Part shown: positions 1 through 7,666 of the stretch, piece after piece | Layout: every line of letters starts with the position of its first letter | How positions within the stretch are numbered: the stretch's first letter is position 1 | From: Acidimicrobiales bacterium | GTDB lineage: Bacteria > Actinomycetota > Acidimicrobiia > Acidimicrobiales > Palsa-688 | Length of the DNA stretch: 64,000 bases | NCBI GenBank assembly: GCA_036378675.1 | Contig: DASUWA010000005.1 | Span: 87,588 to 151,587, forward strand | Direction of reading: 5' to 3' | Notes under the pieces: model-generated | Seen by the model: only the letters and a program-made list of their open reading frames with translations | The model's database searches: none | What the model was told of the DNA's origin: nothing | Position numbers and translations under genes: made by a program

Positions 1-133
1 GCGCCTCCGCGATGTTGGTCCCGAGCAGTTCGTATGCCACGAAAAGCAGAACGATCACCCCAAGGGTGATGAGACCGAGCCCGATTTCCCGCACGCCGCG
101 GCGCAGGGGGCCCATCGGGACTGGTTCTGACAT
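1..133 (-). CDS. Class E sortase, N-terminal fragment (cut by window edge)
   Basis: Only the first 44 codons are present. They start at ATG 133 and read MSEPVPMGPLRRGVREIGLG, then a hydrophobic anchor (LITLGVIVLLFVAYELLG) followed by TNIAEA. The stretch VAYELxGTNIAEA after a single N-terminal membrane segment is typical of actinobacterial class E sortases, which anchor or polymerise surface proteins with a catalytic Cys further downstream. That catalytic part lies outside the window, so function rests on the N-terminus only. A TACCCT box six bases upstream of ATG suggests a leaderless transcript. Confidence 0.7.
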   Translation of the reverse strand, partial: MSEPVPMGPLRRGVREIGLGLITLGVIVLLFVAYELLGTNIAEA

Positions 134-139
134 GCGGCA

Positions 140-145
140 AGGGTA
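140..145 (-). promoter_or_regulatory. -10 box of the sortase gene
   Basis: On the minus strand TACCCT is followed by TGCCGC and then the ATG, so transcription would begin at or next to the start codon. No Shine-Dalgarno sequence is present. Confidence 0.45.
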
Positions 146-237
146 AGCGGGCGCGGCGCTCGGCGGCTGTCACCTGATACATGCATTCGGGTGAACGCCC
201 GGGGCGGGACGTCCTGAACGCATGGCAAACTTCGGGT

Positions 238-699
238 ATGCCGGTTCTCCTCATCCGCCATGCGGATGCCGGGCCGCGCCGCGACTGGCAGGGAACCGAC
301 CAGGAGCGGGGACTTTCGAAGAAGGGCCGGCGACAGGCGGACGCTCTGGTTCGGGTGGTGGAGAAGTACGGGCCGGTGAGGTTGTTGTCGAGCCCGTACC
401 TGCGTTGCGTTCACACCCTGGAGCCGGCGGCGGCCGCCCTCGGTTTGGCCATCGAGGTCCACGAGGAGCTCGCGGAGGGCCGCGCGGAGGACGCGCTCAA
501 GCTGATCCGGGCTCTAGCAGGCGAGGACGTCGCGCTGTGCACCCACGGGGACGTCATCCCCGAGGTGCTGACCGCGCTCGCCGACGAGGATCGCCTCGAC
601 CTAGGTTCCGAGCCCCGCCAGGCGAAAGGATCCGTCTGGGTGCTCGAGCCTTCGGGCGAGCGATTCGTGGGCGCCGAGTACCTGCCGCCGTCGTACTAG
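238..699 (+). CDS. Histidine phosphatase family protein (SixA-like)
   Basis: This is a phosphoglycerate-mutase-like histidine phosphatase of about 153 residues. The RHG-type motif appears as LLIRHADAG directly after the start; the His would form the phospho-enzyme. LSSPYLRC carries the second Arg, and CTHGDVI carries the second His. The length fits SixA-like phosphohistidine phosphatases or the phosphatase half of actinobacterial MutT1-type proteins. ATG 238 is chosen because the RHA motif must lie near the N-terminus; the upstream ATG at 181 would add 19 unconserved residues. A CAAACT box ends 6 nt before ATG, so a leaderless start is possible. The substrate cannot be deduced. Confidence 0.85.
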   Translation: MPVLLIRHADAGPRRDWQGTDQERGLSKKGRRQADALVRVVEKYGPVRLLSSPYLRCVHTLEPAAAALGLAIEVHEELAEGRAEDALKLIRALAGEDVALCTHGDVIPEVLTALADEDRLDLGSEPRQAKGSVWVLEPSGERFVGAEYLPPSY

Positions 700-731
700 C
701 GGCCGGACCGTCCCTATAAGAGGGCAGCCTG

Positions 732-747
732 GGTGACCGGCGTCACC
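732..747. terminator. Small hairpin after the phosphatase gene
   Basis: Inverted arms GGTGAC and GTCACC flank CGGC. There is no T-tract, so this may be a weak terminator or a protein site; it lies 34 bp ahead of the PHO-box units. Confidence 0.3.
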
Positions 748-780
748 TGGCTTCGCGCCCTGGCCGACGCTTTGCCAACT

Positions 781-824
781 GTTAAGGCTGAGTACACCTA
801 GTGGTCATTAGTAGTTCATCTGGC
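781..824 (+). promoter_or_regulatory. PHO box array upstream of pstS
   Basis: Four head-to-tail 11-nt units lie in exact register: GTTAAGGCTGA, GTACACCTAGT, GGTCATTAGTA and GTTCATCTGGC. The last two fit the Streptomyces PhoP direct-repeat unit G(G/T)TCAYYYR(G/C)G closely and the first two are weaker. The array ends 43 bp before the pstS start. The inferred role is activation of pstS under phosphate limitation by the RegX3-like regulator encoded at 5973-6698. Confidence 0.72.
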
Positions 825-867
825 TGGGTAACCCTGACGCGTCCCCGAATAAGAGGTGAGAACCACA

Positions 868-1995
868 GTGAAGCGACTTGTCCCTCTCGCGCTGGTCGTG
901 ACGGCCGGTCTCGCAGGAGCTTGTAGTTCGAGCACAAAATCGAATACGTCTTCGACCACGGCATCGACCACACCACCGACGACAGTGGCCACGCCGTCCA
1001 CTTCCAATCCGAGCACCGCGCAGACACTCAACGAATCCGGGTCCAGTCTTCTGTTCCCGTTCCTCCAGCAGCTGGTTACCCCGCTAAAGACACAGTTCTC
1101 CAACGTGACCTTGGCCGCCTCGGCCGGCGGGTCCGGGAAGGGGATCAGCGACGCCATCGCGGGTGTAACCCAGATGGGCGGCTCCGACGCCTACCTGTCG
1201 AACAGCCAACTGACGACCAACCCCGGGTTGTTGAACATCCCGATCGCAGTTTCCTCTCAGGCGGTCAACTACAACCTTCCCGGCGTGAAGGACCTGAAGC
1301 TGACCGGCGACGTTCTCGCCAAGGTCTACCAGGGTTCGATCACCAAGTGGAACGACCAAGCGATCGCTTCGCTCAACCCCGGCGTCACCCTTCCGGCTAC
1401 GACGATCGTGCCGGTCCGACGTGTCGATTCCTCGGGTGACACGTTCCTCTTCACCAGCTTCTTGTCAGCCACGAACGCCACTTGGAAGAACGGCCCCGCG
1501 TTCGGGACGACGGTCACCTGGCCGGCGGCCCCCGGTGAGCTGACAGCGAGCGGAAACCCGGGCATGGTCCAGACCTGCAAAGCCACCCCCGGTTGCGTCG
1601 CCTACATCGGCATCAGCGCCGAGGCAACAGCGCAGACGGCGGGGCTCGGTGAGGCGTTGCTGCAGAATCAGGCCGGAAACTACCTGCAGCCCAATACGAG
1701 CACCGTGAACGCCGCTGTCACTGCCGGCGCCAGCAACGTACCGGACAATCTCGCGGCCTCGCTGATCTATGAGCCGGGCGCGCAGTCTTACCCGATCGTG
1801 AACTTCGAGTACATCATCGTCAAGAACAAGCAGGCCACTGCCGATCTCGCCACCGCGATCCGCGACTTCCTGGTGTTCGCGATCGATCCCAACGGCGGTA
1901 GCACCCCGACCTTCCTGGCGAAGGACCAGTTCGTCGCGCTGCCGTCTTCGGTGCTCCCGAAGGTGAACGCCGCGATTGCGTCGATAAGCAGCTAA
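868..1995 (+). CDS. pstS: Phosphate-binding lipoprotein PstS
   Basis: This is the substrate-binding protein of the high-affinity phosphate ABC importer. From GTG 868 the protein has 375 residues: a lipoprotein signal ending LAGAC with Cys19 as lipidation site, a Ser/Thr-rich linker (to about residue 50), then the PstS fold. Family landmarks are NESGSSLLFPFL (Ser of the phosphate pocket), SAGGSGKGISD, GSITKWNDQAI and VPVRRVDSSGDTFLFTSFL. GTG 868 is preferred over the in-frame GTG 856 because AAGAGG lies about 10 nt upstream and the signal peptide begins MKRL. It is first gene of pstS-pstC-pstA and sits behind a PHO-box array. Confidence 0.95.
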   Translation: MKRLVPLALVVTAGLAGACSSSTKSNTSSTTASTTPPTTVATPSTSNPSTAQTLNESGSSLLFPFLQQLVTPLKTQFSNVTLAASAGGSGKGISDAIAGVTQMGGSDAYLSNSQLTTNPGLLNIPIAVSSQAVNYNLPGVKDLKLTGDVLAKVYQGSITKWNDQAIASLNPGVTLPATTIVPVRRVDSSGDTFLFTSFLSATNATWKNGPAFGTTVTWPAAPGELTASGNPGMVQTCKATPGCVAYIGISAEATAQTAGLGEALLQNQAGNYLQPNTSTVNAAVTAGASNVPDNLAASLIYEPGAQSYPIVNFEYIIVKNKQATADLATAIRDFLVFAIDPNGGSTPTFLAKDQFVALPSSVLPKVNAAIASISS

Positions 1996-2002
1996 GGGGG
2001 CA

Positions 2003-3091
2003 GTGCGTTTGATCGGGAGATTCCAACTCTCCCGGCGTCCCGCCGTCGGTAGCGCCCGGCTGACGAGCTTTCACCGCTTGCCAGCCCGGGCGCGCCGGCG
2101 CCTGGAACTGACCCGAACCGACCGGATCGCCGGCGGGATCCTCACCATCGCGGGGATCGCCCCGGTGGCCGGCCTGGCCTTCCTGGCCTACGAGATGTTC
2201 AAGTCGGCGTATCCGGCGATCGTCTTCAACGGCTGGGGCTTTTTCACCGGCAAGATCTTCAGCCTCGGAAACCTTTACGGCGGCGCCGACGAGGTCCGCC
2301 ACGGCTACCACGCCGCGTCCGGCGCGCACTACGGGATCCTGCCCCTGATATTCGGGACGCTGGTCTGCTCGCTGATCGCCCTGGCCATCGCACTGCCGGT
2401 CTCGGTCGGCGGGGCGATCCTTCTCGTGGAGAAGATCCCGCAGCGGTTCCAGTACTCGCTCGGGGTGTTCCTGGATCTCCTGGCCGGCATACCGAGCGTG
2501 ATCTTCGGTTTGTGGGGCCTCTACACGCTCGGTCCGCTGCTCGCCCGAAACGTGTACCCGTTGCTCGCGGACCTGCACATCCCCTGGATCAAACGGCCGG
2601 TCGGCTCGGGTCAGGGGCTGCTCACAGCGTCCGTCGTCCTGGCGGTAATGGTTATCCCGATCATCGCTTCCATAACCAGGGAGCTGGTCCGCTCGGTCCC
2701 GGCAACCGCCAAGGAGGGCGCCATAGGGCTGGGGTTGACCTCGTCGGAGATGGTGCGCGTCGTGACCTTGCCCTACATCCGCACCGGGGTCATCGCCGCA
2801 ACGATCCTCGGGTGGGGCCGCGCGCTCGGCGAGACCATCGCCGTTCTCATCATCAGCGGGAACTTCCTGAACGCCTACCCCCACAGCGTGTTCGCCCCGT
2901 TTTCGACGATGGCCGCGACGATCGCGTCCTTCCTCGACGGAGCGCTCACCGACTCCACCAAAATGGGAATCCACTCGCTTGCCGAGCTCGGCCTCGTGCT
3001 TCTGGGGATCACACTCATCACCAACTTCGGCGGCCGGCTGCTGACAAGGCGCTTCGCCGACACCGGCCTACCCGTCGGCAGGGGTGTCTAA
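2003..3091 (+). CDS. pstC: Phosphate ABC transporter permease PstC
   Basis: This is one of two membrane subunits of the Pst importer. The 362-residue protein has a cytoplasmic N-terminal extension rich in Arg (residues 1-45) and six hydrophobic segments. It carries the PstC signature GIPSVIFGLWGLYT and the EAA loop (TAKEGAIGLGLTSSEM followed by VRVVTLPYIRTGV) that contacts PstB. Start is GTG 2003 with AAGGGGG only 2 nt upstream; TTG 2009 would have better spacing and remains possible. It follows pstS by 7 nt and touches pstA (TAA then ATG), so translation is probably coupled. Confidence 0.94.
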   Translation: MRLIGRFQLSRRPAVGSARLTSFHRLPARARRRLELTRTDRIAGGILTIAGIAPVAGLAFLAYEMFKSAYPAIVFNGWGFFTGKIFSLGNLYGGADEVRHGYHAASGAHYGILPLIFGTLVCSLIALAIALPVSVGGAILLVEKIPQRFQYSLGVFLDLLAGIPSVIFGLWGLYTLGPLLARNVYPLLADLHIPWIKRPVGSGQGLLTASVVLAVMVIPIIASITRELVRSVPATAKEGAIGLGLTSSEMVRVVTLPYIRTGVIAATILGWGRALGETIAVLIISGNFLNAYPHSVFAPFSTMAATIASFLDGALTDSTKMGIHSLAELGLVLLGITLITNFGGRLLTRRFADTGLPVGRGV

Positions 3092-3937
3092 ATGAGCGGT
3101 AGCCGGATGTGGAAGGACCGCATCTTCTGGGGATTGGGTTGGCTCGCGCTCGGCTTGATCGCGACGCCGGCGATATGGGTGCTCGTGAGCATCTTCCACC
3201 AGGCGGCGCCGGCGTTCGGGTGGTCGCTGTTCACCCAGTCGACGCATGGGATCGGCCTGCAGAACGCCCTCTACGGCACCCTCCTCATGCTCCTCGGCGT
3301 CCTCATCGTCGCCGGTGGCATCGGGGTGGCAGCCGGGATATACCTCGCGGAGTTCGCCGCCGGGAGGACGGAACGGTCGCTGCGCTTCTTCTCCGAAGTC
3401 CTCTCCGGGGTCCCCTCGATCGTCGTGGGGTACGTCGGATACCTGGCTCTGGTGATCCAGTTCCACTGGGGCTTCTCCCTGGCTGCGGCGGTGCTCGCCC
3501 TTTCCATCCTGGTAGTGCCGTACGTGGTGAGGACCACGGAGGTGGCGGTCAGGCAGGTCCCGACTGCCTTGCGGGAGGCGTCAGCGGGCCTCGGGATCGG
3601 TCGTTGGCGCACAGTGCGTTCGGTGCTCATCCCGCCGGCGCTGCCGGGGATCGTCAGCGGACTCGTGGTCGCCCTCGCCATCTCGACCGGTGAGACCGCG
3701 CCGCTTCTTTTCACCGCCGGCTTCAGCGACTCGAACCCGCAACTCAGCCTGTTCCACCATCCCCTCGGTTACCTGACCGGGGTGACCTACAACGACCTCG
3801 CCCTTCCCGGCCAGCGAGCCCACGCGACCGCAGCGGCGGCCGGCGCGGTGACGCTGATCATCCTCCTCATCCTGATCGGTTTGGGGCAGGTGATTTCCAG
3901 GCGCTCGCGCCGCAGCATCGAGCGTATGTCCCTATAA
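3092..3937 (+). CDS. pstA: Phosphate ABC transporter permease PstA
   Basis: Second permease subunit of the Pst importer, 281 residues with about six transmembrane helices. The family motif LSGVPSIVVGYVGYLAL and the coupling loop VPTALREASAGLGIGRWRTV are clear. ATG 3092 begins at the base after the pstC stop. It ends 21 bp before the stop of the convergent pstB gene, so unlike most pst operons the ATPase is not next on the same strand. Genes pstS, pstC and pstA thus form a three-gene unit. Confidence 0.94.
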   Translation: MSGSRMWKDRIFWGLGWLALGLIATPAIWVLVSIFHQAAPAFGWSLFTQSTHGIGLQNALYGTLLMLLGVLIVAGGIGVAAGIYLAEFAAGRTERSLRFFSEVLSGVPSIVVGYVGYLALVIQFHWGFSLAAAVLALSILVVPYVVRTTEVAVRQVPTALREASAGLGIGRWRTVRSVLIPPALPGIVSGLVVALAISTGETAPLLFTAGFSDSNPQLSLFHHPLGYLTGVTYNDLALPGQRAHATAAAAGAVTLIILLILIGLGQVISRRSRRSIERMSL

Positions 3938-3958
3938 GGAGTGAAGCGTGGAAAACGG

Positions 3959-4816
3959 TCAGCCGAAGCGGCCGGCCACGTAGTCCGCGGTCCGCTGGTC
4001 TTTCGGGTTCGAGAAGATGTCCTCGGTGCGGCCCGACTCGACAAGGACACCGGTCCGATTGCCGTCCTCCACCTGAGCGGTGAAGAACGCGGTCACATCC
4101 GCCACCCGTAGAGCCTGGGCGAGGTTGTGGGTCACGATCACGATCGTGTACTCGGAGGCGATCTCGCGCATCAGCTCCTCGATCGACCGGGTGGCGATCG
4201 GGTCGAGCGCGGAAGCGGGCTCGTCCATGAGGATCACGTCCGGCGACACGGCGATAGCCCGAGCGATGCACAGCCGCTGCTGCTGTCCACCCGAAAGGGT
4301 GAAGGCGCTCTTCTTCAGCTTGTCCTTCACCTCGTCCCACAGTGCAGCCCGACGCAGCGACGATTCGACCAGGTCGTCAAGGTCCGCTCGGCGGACGCCG
4401 CCCAGCCGCGGCGCGAAGGCGACGTTGTCGTAGATCGACTTCGGGAACGGGTTCGGCCGCTGGAAGACCATCCCGATCTTCCGGCGGACGTCGATCGGCC
4501 GGACCGACGCTCCATACAGGTCGCTGTTGCGGTAGAGGATGTCGCCCTCGATCTTGGTGCCCGGCACCAGGTCGTTCATCCGGTTCAGGCAGCGCAGGAA
4601 GGTCGTCTTCCCGCAGCCCGACGGCCCGATGAGAGCGGTGATCTCCTTCTGGTAGATGTCCAGGCTCACCGACTGAAGCGCCTTGACGTCCCCGTAGTAG
4701 AAGGACAGGTCCTTGACTCCGAACACGCAGTCACGGACCAGGAGGTCGTGGTGCTCGAGCTGGTCGACCTGGTCGGGGGCAAGTCCTCCCGCCTCGACCG
4801 CCTCTTCCTGCGACAT
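3959..4816 (-). CDS. pstB: Phosphate ABC transporter ATP-binding protein PstB
   Basis: The ATPase that energises the Pst importer. Complete ABC motifs are present: Walker [11 protein letters not shown]-loop [10 protein letters not shown], signature [16 protein letters not shown], Walker [13 protein letters not shown] and switch VTHNL. ATG 4816 (MSQEEAV, 285 residues) is chosen over the upstream TTG 4873 because that TTG would lie inside the PHO-box array at 4868-4900. The gene is inverted relative to pstSCA and divergent from the kinase gene, so it is likely to share that box and be expressed separately. phoU is not adjacent. Confidence 0.95.
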   Translation of the reverse strand: MSQEEAVEAGGLAPDQVDQLEHHDLLVRDCVFGVKDLSFYYGDVKALQSVSLDIYQKEITALIGPSGCGKTTFLRCLNRMNDLVPGTKIEGDILYRNSDLYGASVRPIDVRRKIGMVFQRPNPFPKSIYDNVAFAPRLGGVRRADLDDLVESSLRRAALWDEVKDKLKKSAFTLSGGQQQRLCIARAIAVSPDVILMDEPASALDPIATRSIEELMREIASEYTIVIVTHNLAQALRVADVTAFFTAQVEDGNRTGVLVESGRTEDIFSNPKDQRTADYVAGRFG

Positions 4817-4867
4817 TGGCCCCAGTGTTGCGGCTGCCCCACCGCTCACCTGGGAAAAAGGAAGAAC

Positions 4868-4900
4868 GTTCAACGACTGTTTACCTGTTGGTCACCTTCC
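4868..4900 (+). promoter_or_regulatory. PHO box in the pstB / kinase divergent gap
   Basis: Three contiguous 11-nt units are seen: GTTCAACGACT, GTTTACCTGTT and GGTCACCTTCC. Each fits the PhoP direct-repeat pattern (GTTCACC core). The array is oriented toward the kinase gene and lies 27 bp before its -10 box; it could also serve pstB on the other strand. This suggests autoregulation of the two-component system. Confidence 0.72.
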
Positions 4901-4927
4901 CCTACCGCGACGGACGCACTTGTTACC

Positions 4928-4933
4928 TACGCT
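4928..4933 (+). promoter_or_regulatory. -10 box of the SenX3-like kinase gene
   Basis: TACGCT is followed by GATTTC and then GTG 4940. There is no ribosome-binding site before the GTG, so a leaderless mRNA is the simplest reading. Confidence 0.5.
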
Positions 4934-4939
4934 GATTTC

Positions 4940-5986
4940 GTGCCGTCCTACCCTGTGGCGTGGACCGAGCGCTCAGAGGCCTCTGACATCGAGCTCGGAA
5001 AGGTCCTGGACCTGGTCACCGAGGGGGTCGTGATACTCGACGCCGGAGGTGACGTCAGCTTCCGTTCGGCTGTCGCCGACCGTCTGCTCGGTAACGGACC
5101 GGCGGCACTGCTCGCCGGCGACGCAGTCGAGGAACTCGCCAAGGAGGTCGCCAACACCGGAGCCCCCCAGGAACGCCGGCTCGAGCTGTCGATCCCGACC
5201 CGGCGGGACCTACTGATACGCGGCTACCCCCTCCGGGAAGGCTCGGTCGTGGCGATCATCGAGGACGTATCCGAACGGCAGAGGCTCGAGTCCGTACGGC
5301 GCGATTTCGTCGCCAACGTCAGCCACGAGCTGAAGACGCCGGTCGGTGCCCTGTCGCTCCTCGCCGAGGCGCTCGACGGGGAGGACGACCTGGAGGTAGT
5401 CGTACGGCTGGCGGCCCGCATCGGGCAGGAATCGGAGCGACTGGTACGGATCATCGACGACCTCCTCGACCTGTCCCGCATCGAAGCGGGCCTGCCCGCC
5501 GAGCCGGAGGACGTACCCGTCCCGTCGGTGGTGCGCGAGTCGATCGAGTCGATCGCGCCCGTTGCGGCCAGCCTCGGCGTGGTCCTGCATTTCGACGAGC
5601 CGCCGGTGGTCAGCGTTCGCGGGGACCGGAGGGACCTTGTGTCGGCGCTGTCGAACCTGATCGACAACGCGGTCAAATACTCGGAGCCCGGCGGCACAGT
5701 AACGGTCGTCGCGAAGGTCGAAGAGGGACGGGTCGCACTGGCGGTCGCGGACACGGGAGTCGGGATACCTGCTCGCGACCTCGAGCGGATCTTCGAGCGG
5801 TTCTACCGCGTGGACCGGGCCCGGTCGAGGCTTACCGGCGGTACCGGGCTGGGGTTGTCGATTGTTCGCCACGTCGCCGCCAACCACGGTGGAGGGGTGA
5901 GCGTGGAGTCGGTTGAGGGCGAAGGTTCGACGTTCACGTTGAGCCTTCCATTATCAGGAGAGGTCGAAGCGATTGCCCGTGACTGA
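4940..5986 (+). CDS. SenX3-like sensor histidine kinase (phosphate response), no membrane segment
   Basis: A 348-residue kinase. Residues 10-110 form a PAS-like sensor (TEGVVILDAGGDVSFRSAVA). The H-box FVANVSHELKTPVGAL (phospho-acceptor His) matches mycobacterial SenX3. LSNLIDNAVKYS is the N-box, and ADTGVGIPARDLERIFERFY with GGTGLGLSIVRHV are the G-boxes. GTG 4940 follows a PHO box and a -10 box; longer readings would run antisense through pstB. With this start there is no transmembrane helix, whereas SenX3 of Mycobacterium has an N-terminal membrane hairpin, so this form looks cytoplasmic. It overlaps the response-regulator gene by 14 nt. Confidence 0.9.
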   Translation: MPSYPVAWTERSEASDIELGKVLDLVTEGVVILDAGGDVSFRSAVADRLLGNGPAALLAGDAVEELAKEVANTGAPQERRLELSIPTRRDLLIRGYPLREGSVVAIIEDVSERQRLESVRRDFVANVSHELKTPVGALSLLAEALDGEDDLEVVVRLAARIGQESERLVRIIDDLLDLSRIEAGLPAEPEDVPVPSVVRESIESIAPVAASLGVVLHFDEPPVVSVRGDRRDLVSALSNLIDNAVKYSEPGGTVTVVAKVEEGRVALAVADTGVGIPARDLERIFERFYRVDRARSRLTGGTGLGLSIVRHVAANHGGGVSVESVEGEGSTFTLSLPLSGEVEAIARD

Positions 5987-6698
5987 CCCTTACTCGGTGC
6001 TGGTCGTCGAGGACGAGGAGTCCTTCGTCGAAGCGCTGGTCGTGGGCCTGAAGCGCGAGGGATTTCTCGTGACCGTCGCACGCGACGGCGTCGAGGCCAT
6101 CGAGAGGTTCGACAAGGTTCGCCCGGACCTGATGCTGCTCGACGTTTGGCTCCCCCGTAAGTCCGGGATCGATGTGTGCCGCGAGATCCGATCACGGAGC
6201 CGGGTGCCGATCATCATGGTCACCGCGAAGAGCAGCGAGATCGACACCGTCGTCGGCCTCGAGGTCGGCGCCGACGACTACGTCACCAAGCCCTACCGCC
6301 TACGGGAGCTGGTCGCCAGAATGCGGGCCGTCCTGCGCCGGTCGCCGACGGCTCACTCGGAGGACGAGCCCGGCGAGGTCATGGAGGTCGAAGGGCTCAG
6401 CCTGGATCCGGAGCGGCACGAGGTCCACTTGCGGGGCGAGAAGGTGGCAATGCCTCTCAAGGAGTTCGAGCTGCTCGAGCTGCTGATGTCGAACGCCGGG
6501 CGGGTGTTGACCCGGGAGACGCTGATCGACAGGGTGTGGGGTCCCCACTACGTGGGTGACACCAAGACCCTGGACGTGCACGTGAAGCGCCTGCGCTCGA
6601 AGATCGAGGACGACCCTTCGAGGCCGTCGAGGATCACGACCGTCCGAGGGCTCGGCTACAAGTTCGAATCCGGAGCTGCCGCCCGGGCGGAGGGCTAG
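5973..6698 (+). CDS. RegX3-like response regulator (OmpR/PhoB family)
   Basis: This is the partner of the kinase. Residues 1-120 are a receiver domain with the acidic pocket VEDEE, phospho-acceptor Asp in MLLDVWLP, the Thr of MVTAKS and Lys of YVTKPY. Residues 140-235 are a winged-helix DNA-binding domain (LKEFELLELLMSNAGRVLTR, VKRLRSKIEDDP, TVRGLGYKF). TTG 5973 has AGGAGAGG 10 nt upstream; GTG 5979 is the alternative. It overlaps the kinase gene, implying translational coupling. It is expected to bind the PHO boxes at 781-824 and 4868-4900. Confidence 0.92.
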   Translation: MPVTDPYSVLVVEDEESFVEALVVGLKREGFLVTVARDGVEAIERFDKVRPDLMLLDVWLPRKSGIDVCREIRSRSRVPIIMVTAKSSEIDTVVGLEVGADDYVTKPYRLRELVARMRAVLRRSPTAHSEDEPGEVMEVEGLSLDPERHEVHLRGEKVAMPLKEFELLELLMSNAGRVLTRETLIDRVWGPHYVGDTKTLDVHVKRLRSKIEDDPSRPSRITTVRGLGYKFESGAAARAEG

Positions 6699-7603
6699 CG
6701 CCGGCGGAAGCGGAACGACTTACCCGAGGATGCCCGCTGCGGGAGGATGTCGTCGTAGCTAGGCATCCAAGGCTCAACGGCGACCTGCGGCCGGGGGGCC
6801 TGCTGCGAAGCCTGGGGCGGGGCAGCCGGTCCTCCCTTGCCTGCGGGAGCCTCGGCTTCGGGAGCAGGGCTGTCCGCCGGCTTGCGCTTGCGGAGGGGGA
6901 CCGTCGGCTGCTCGGCTGCGGTGGGCGCCAGCCGGGCGAGGTTGTCACCCTGCGCACCGGACATGCGGCCGATTCCAGCCAATCCGGAGCTGGGGTTCAG
7001 CGAGCGGCCCGGCATCACCACGTCGTCGTCGGCGTTGCTGATGCCGCCGAGGCCGCCGACCAGTCCACCGCTGAAGCTTGGGGCACGAACGCCTGAACCC
7101 ATCACACCACCGGTGGAGGCCGCCACACCCCCCGAGCCCGGGCGCACAGTCCCAACCTGGCCCCCTTGCGGAGCAGGGCTCGGGTTGGGGCTGAACGGGA
7201 GACGCGGACGCCCGGACGTCGGGGGGCGCACGGCATCAGGATTCGGAACAGGGGCGGGTTCCGCGTCCTGAGAGGCAGCGGGGGAAGGTCGGGGAGAAGG
7301 CGCGGGGCGACCGCCCGGGGGCATCCCCTGATCTGCGCCTGACGGTGGGCCCGGGGGACGGACGCCAGGCGGCGGGCCACCCTGTGGGGAGGGCAGGCCG
7401 GGAACCTGCTGACCTGGGGCGCGCACCGTCGGGATTCGGGGGCGTGGCGCCGGGGCGGCGGGCTGCTCGACTGCATCGGCTTCGGGGGCGCCGGCGTCCG
7501 CAGCTGGGTCGGGGGATTCCTCCGCAGCCTTGACAAGATCCGCCAAGGTCGCTTGTAGGGCCTGACGGTCGAAGTTACGGCCACCGCCGTCCTCTGCTGG
7601 CAT
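6695..7603 (-). CDS. Proline/alanine-rich protein of unknown function
   Basis: I do not recognise a named family. The 302-residue protein has a short helical N-terminus (NFDRQALQATLADLVKAAEE), then about 230 residues of low complexity rich in Pro, Ala and Gly, and a basic tail: VEPWMPSYDDILPQRASSGK and then FRFRRR. The helix-linker-motif layout suggests a disordered scaffold whose conserved ends carry the function. Its stop overlaps the stop of the response-regulator gene on the other strand by 4 bp. It starts 63 bp after the end of the DUF2342 gene in the same direction and may be co-transcribed with it. Start ATG 7603 lacks a clear ribosome site. Confidence 0.6.
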   Translation of the reverse strand: MPAEDGGGRNFDRQALQATLADLVKAAEESPDPAADAGAPEADAVEQPAAPAPRPRIPTVRAPGQQVPGLPSPQGGPPPGVRPPGPPSGADQGMPPGGRPAPSPRPSPAASQDAEPAPVPNPDAVRPPTSGRPRLPFSPNPSPAPQGGQVGTVRPGSGGVAASTGGVMGSGVRAPSFSGGLVGGLGGISNADDDVVMPGRSLNPSSGLAGIGRMSGAQGDNLARLAPTAAEQPTVPLRKRKPADSPAPEAEAPAGKGGPAAPPQASQQAPRPQVAVEPWMPSYDDILPQRASSGKSFRFRRR

Positions 7604-7666
7604 ATGGTCTCTATCGGCACTGTGACCGCGTCCTTGAGAGGACAGACGGGCGATCCACCAGGTCTT

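Noticed and set aside
1820..2974. 384-residue minus-strand frame antisense to pstC
   Set aside because: High-GC shadow frame full of Arg/Asp/Gly with no recognisable motif; pstC is certain.
4127..4939. Long in-frame extension upstream of the SenX3-like kinase
   Set aside because: It runs antisense through pstB, is Arg/Asp-rich shadow coding, and the PHO box and -10 box place the start at 4940.
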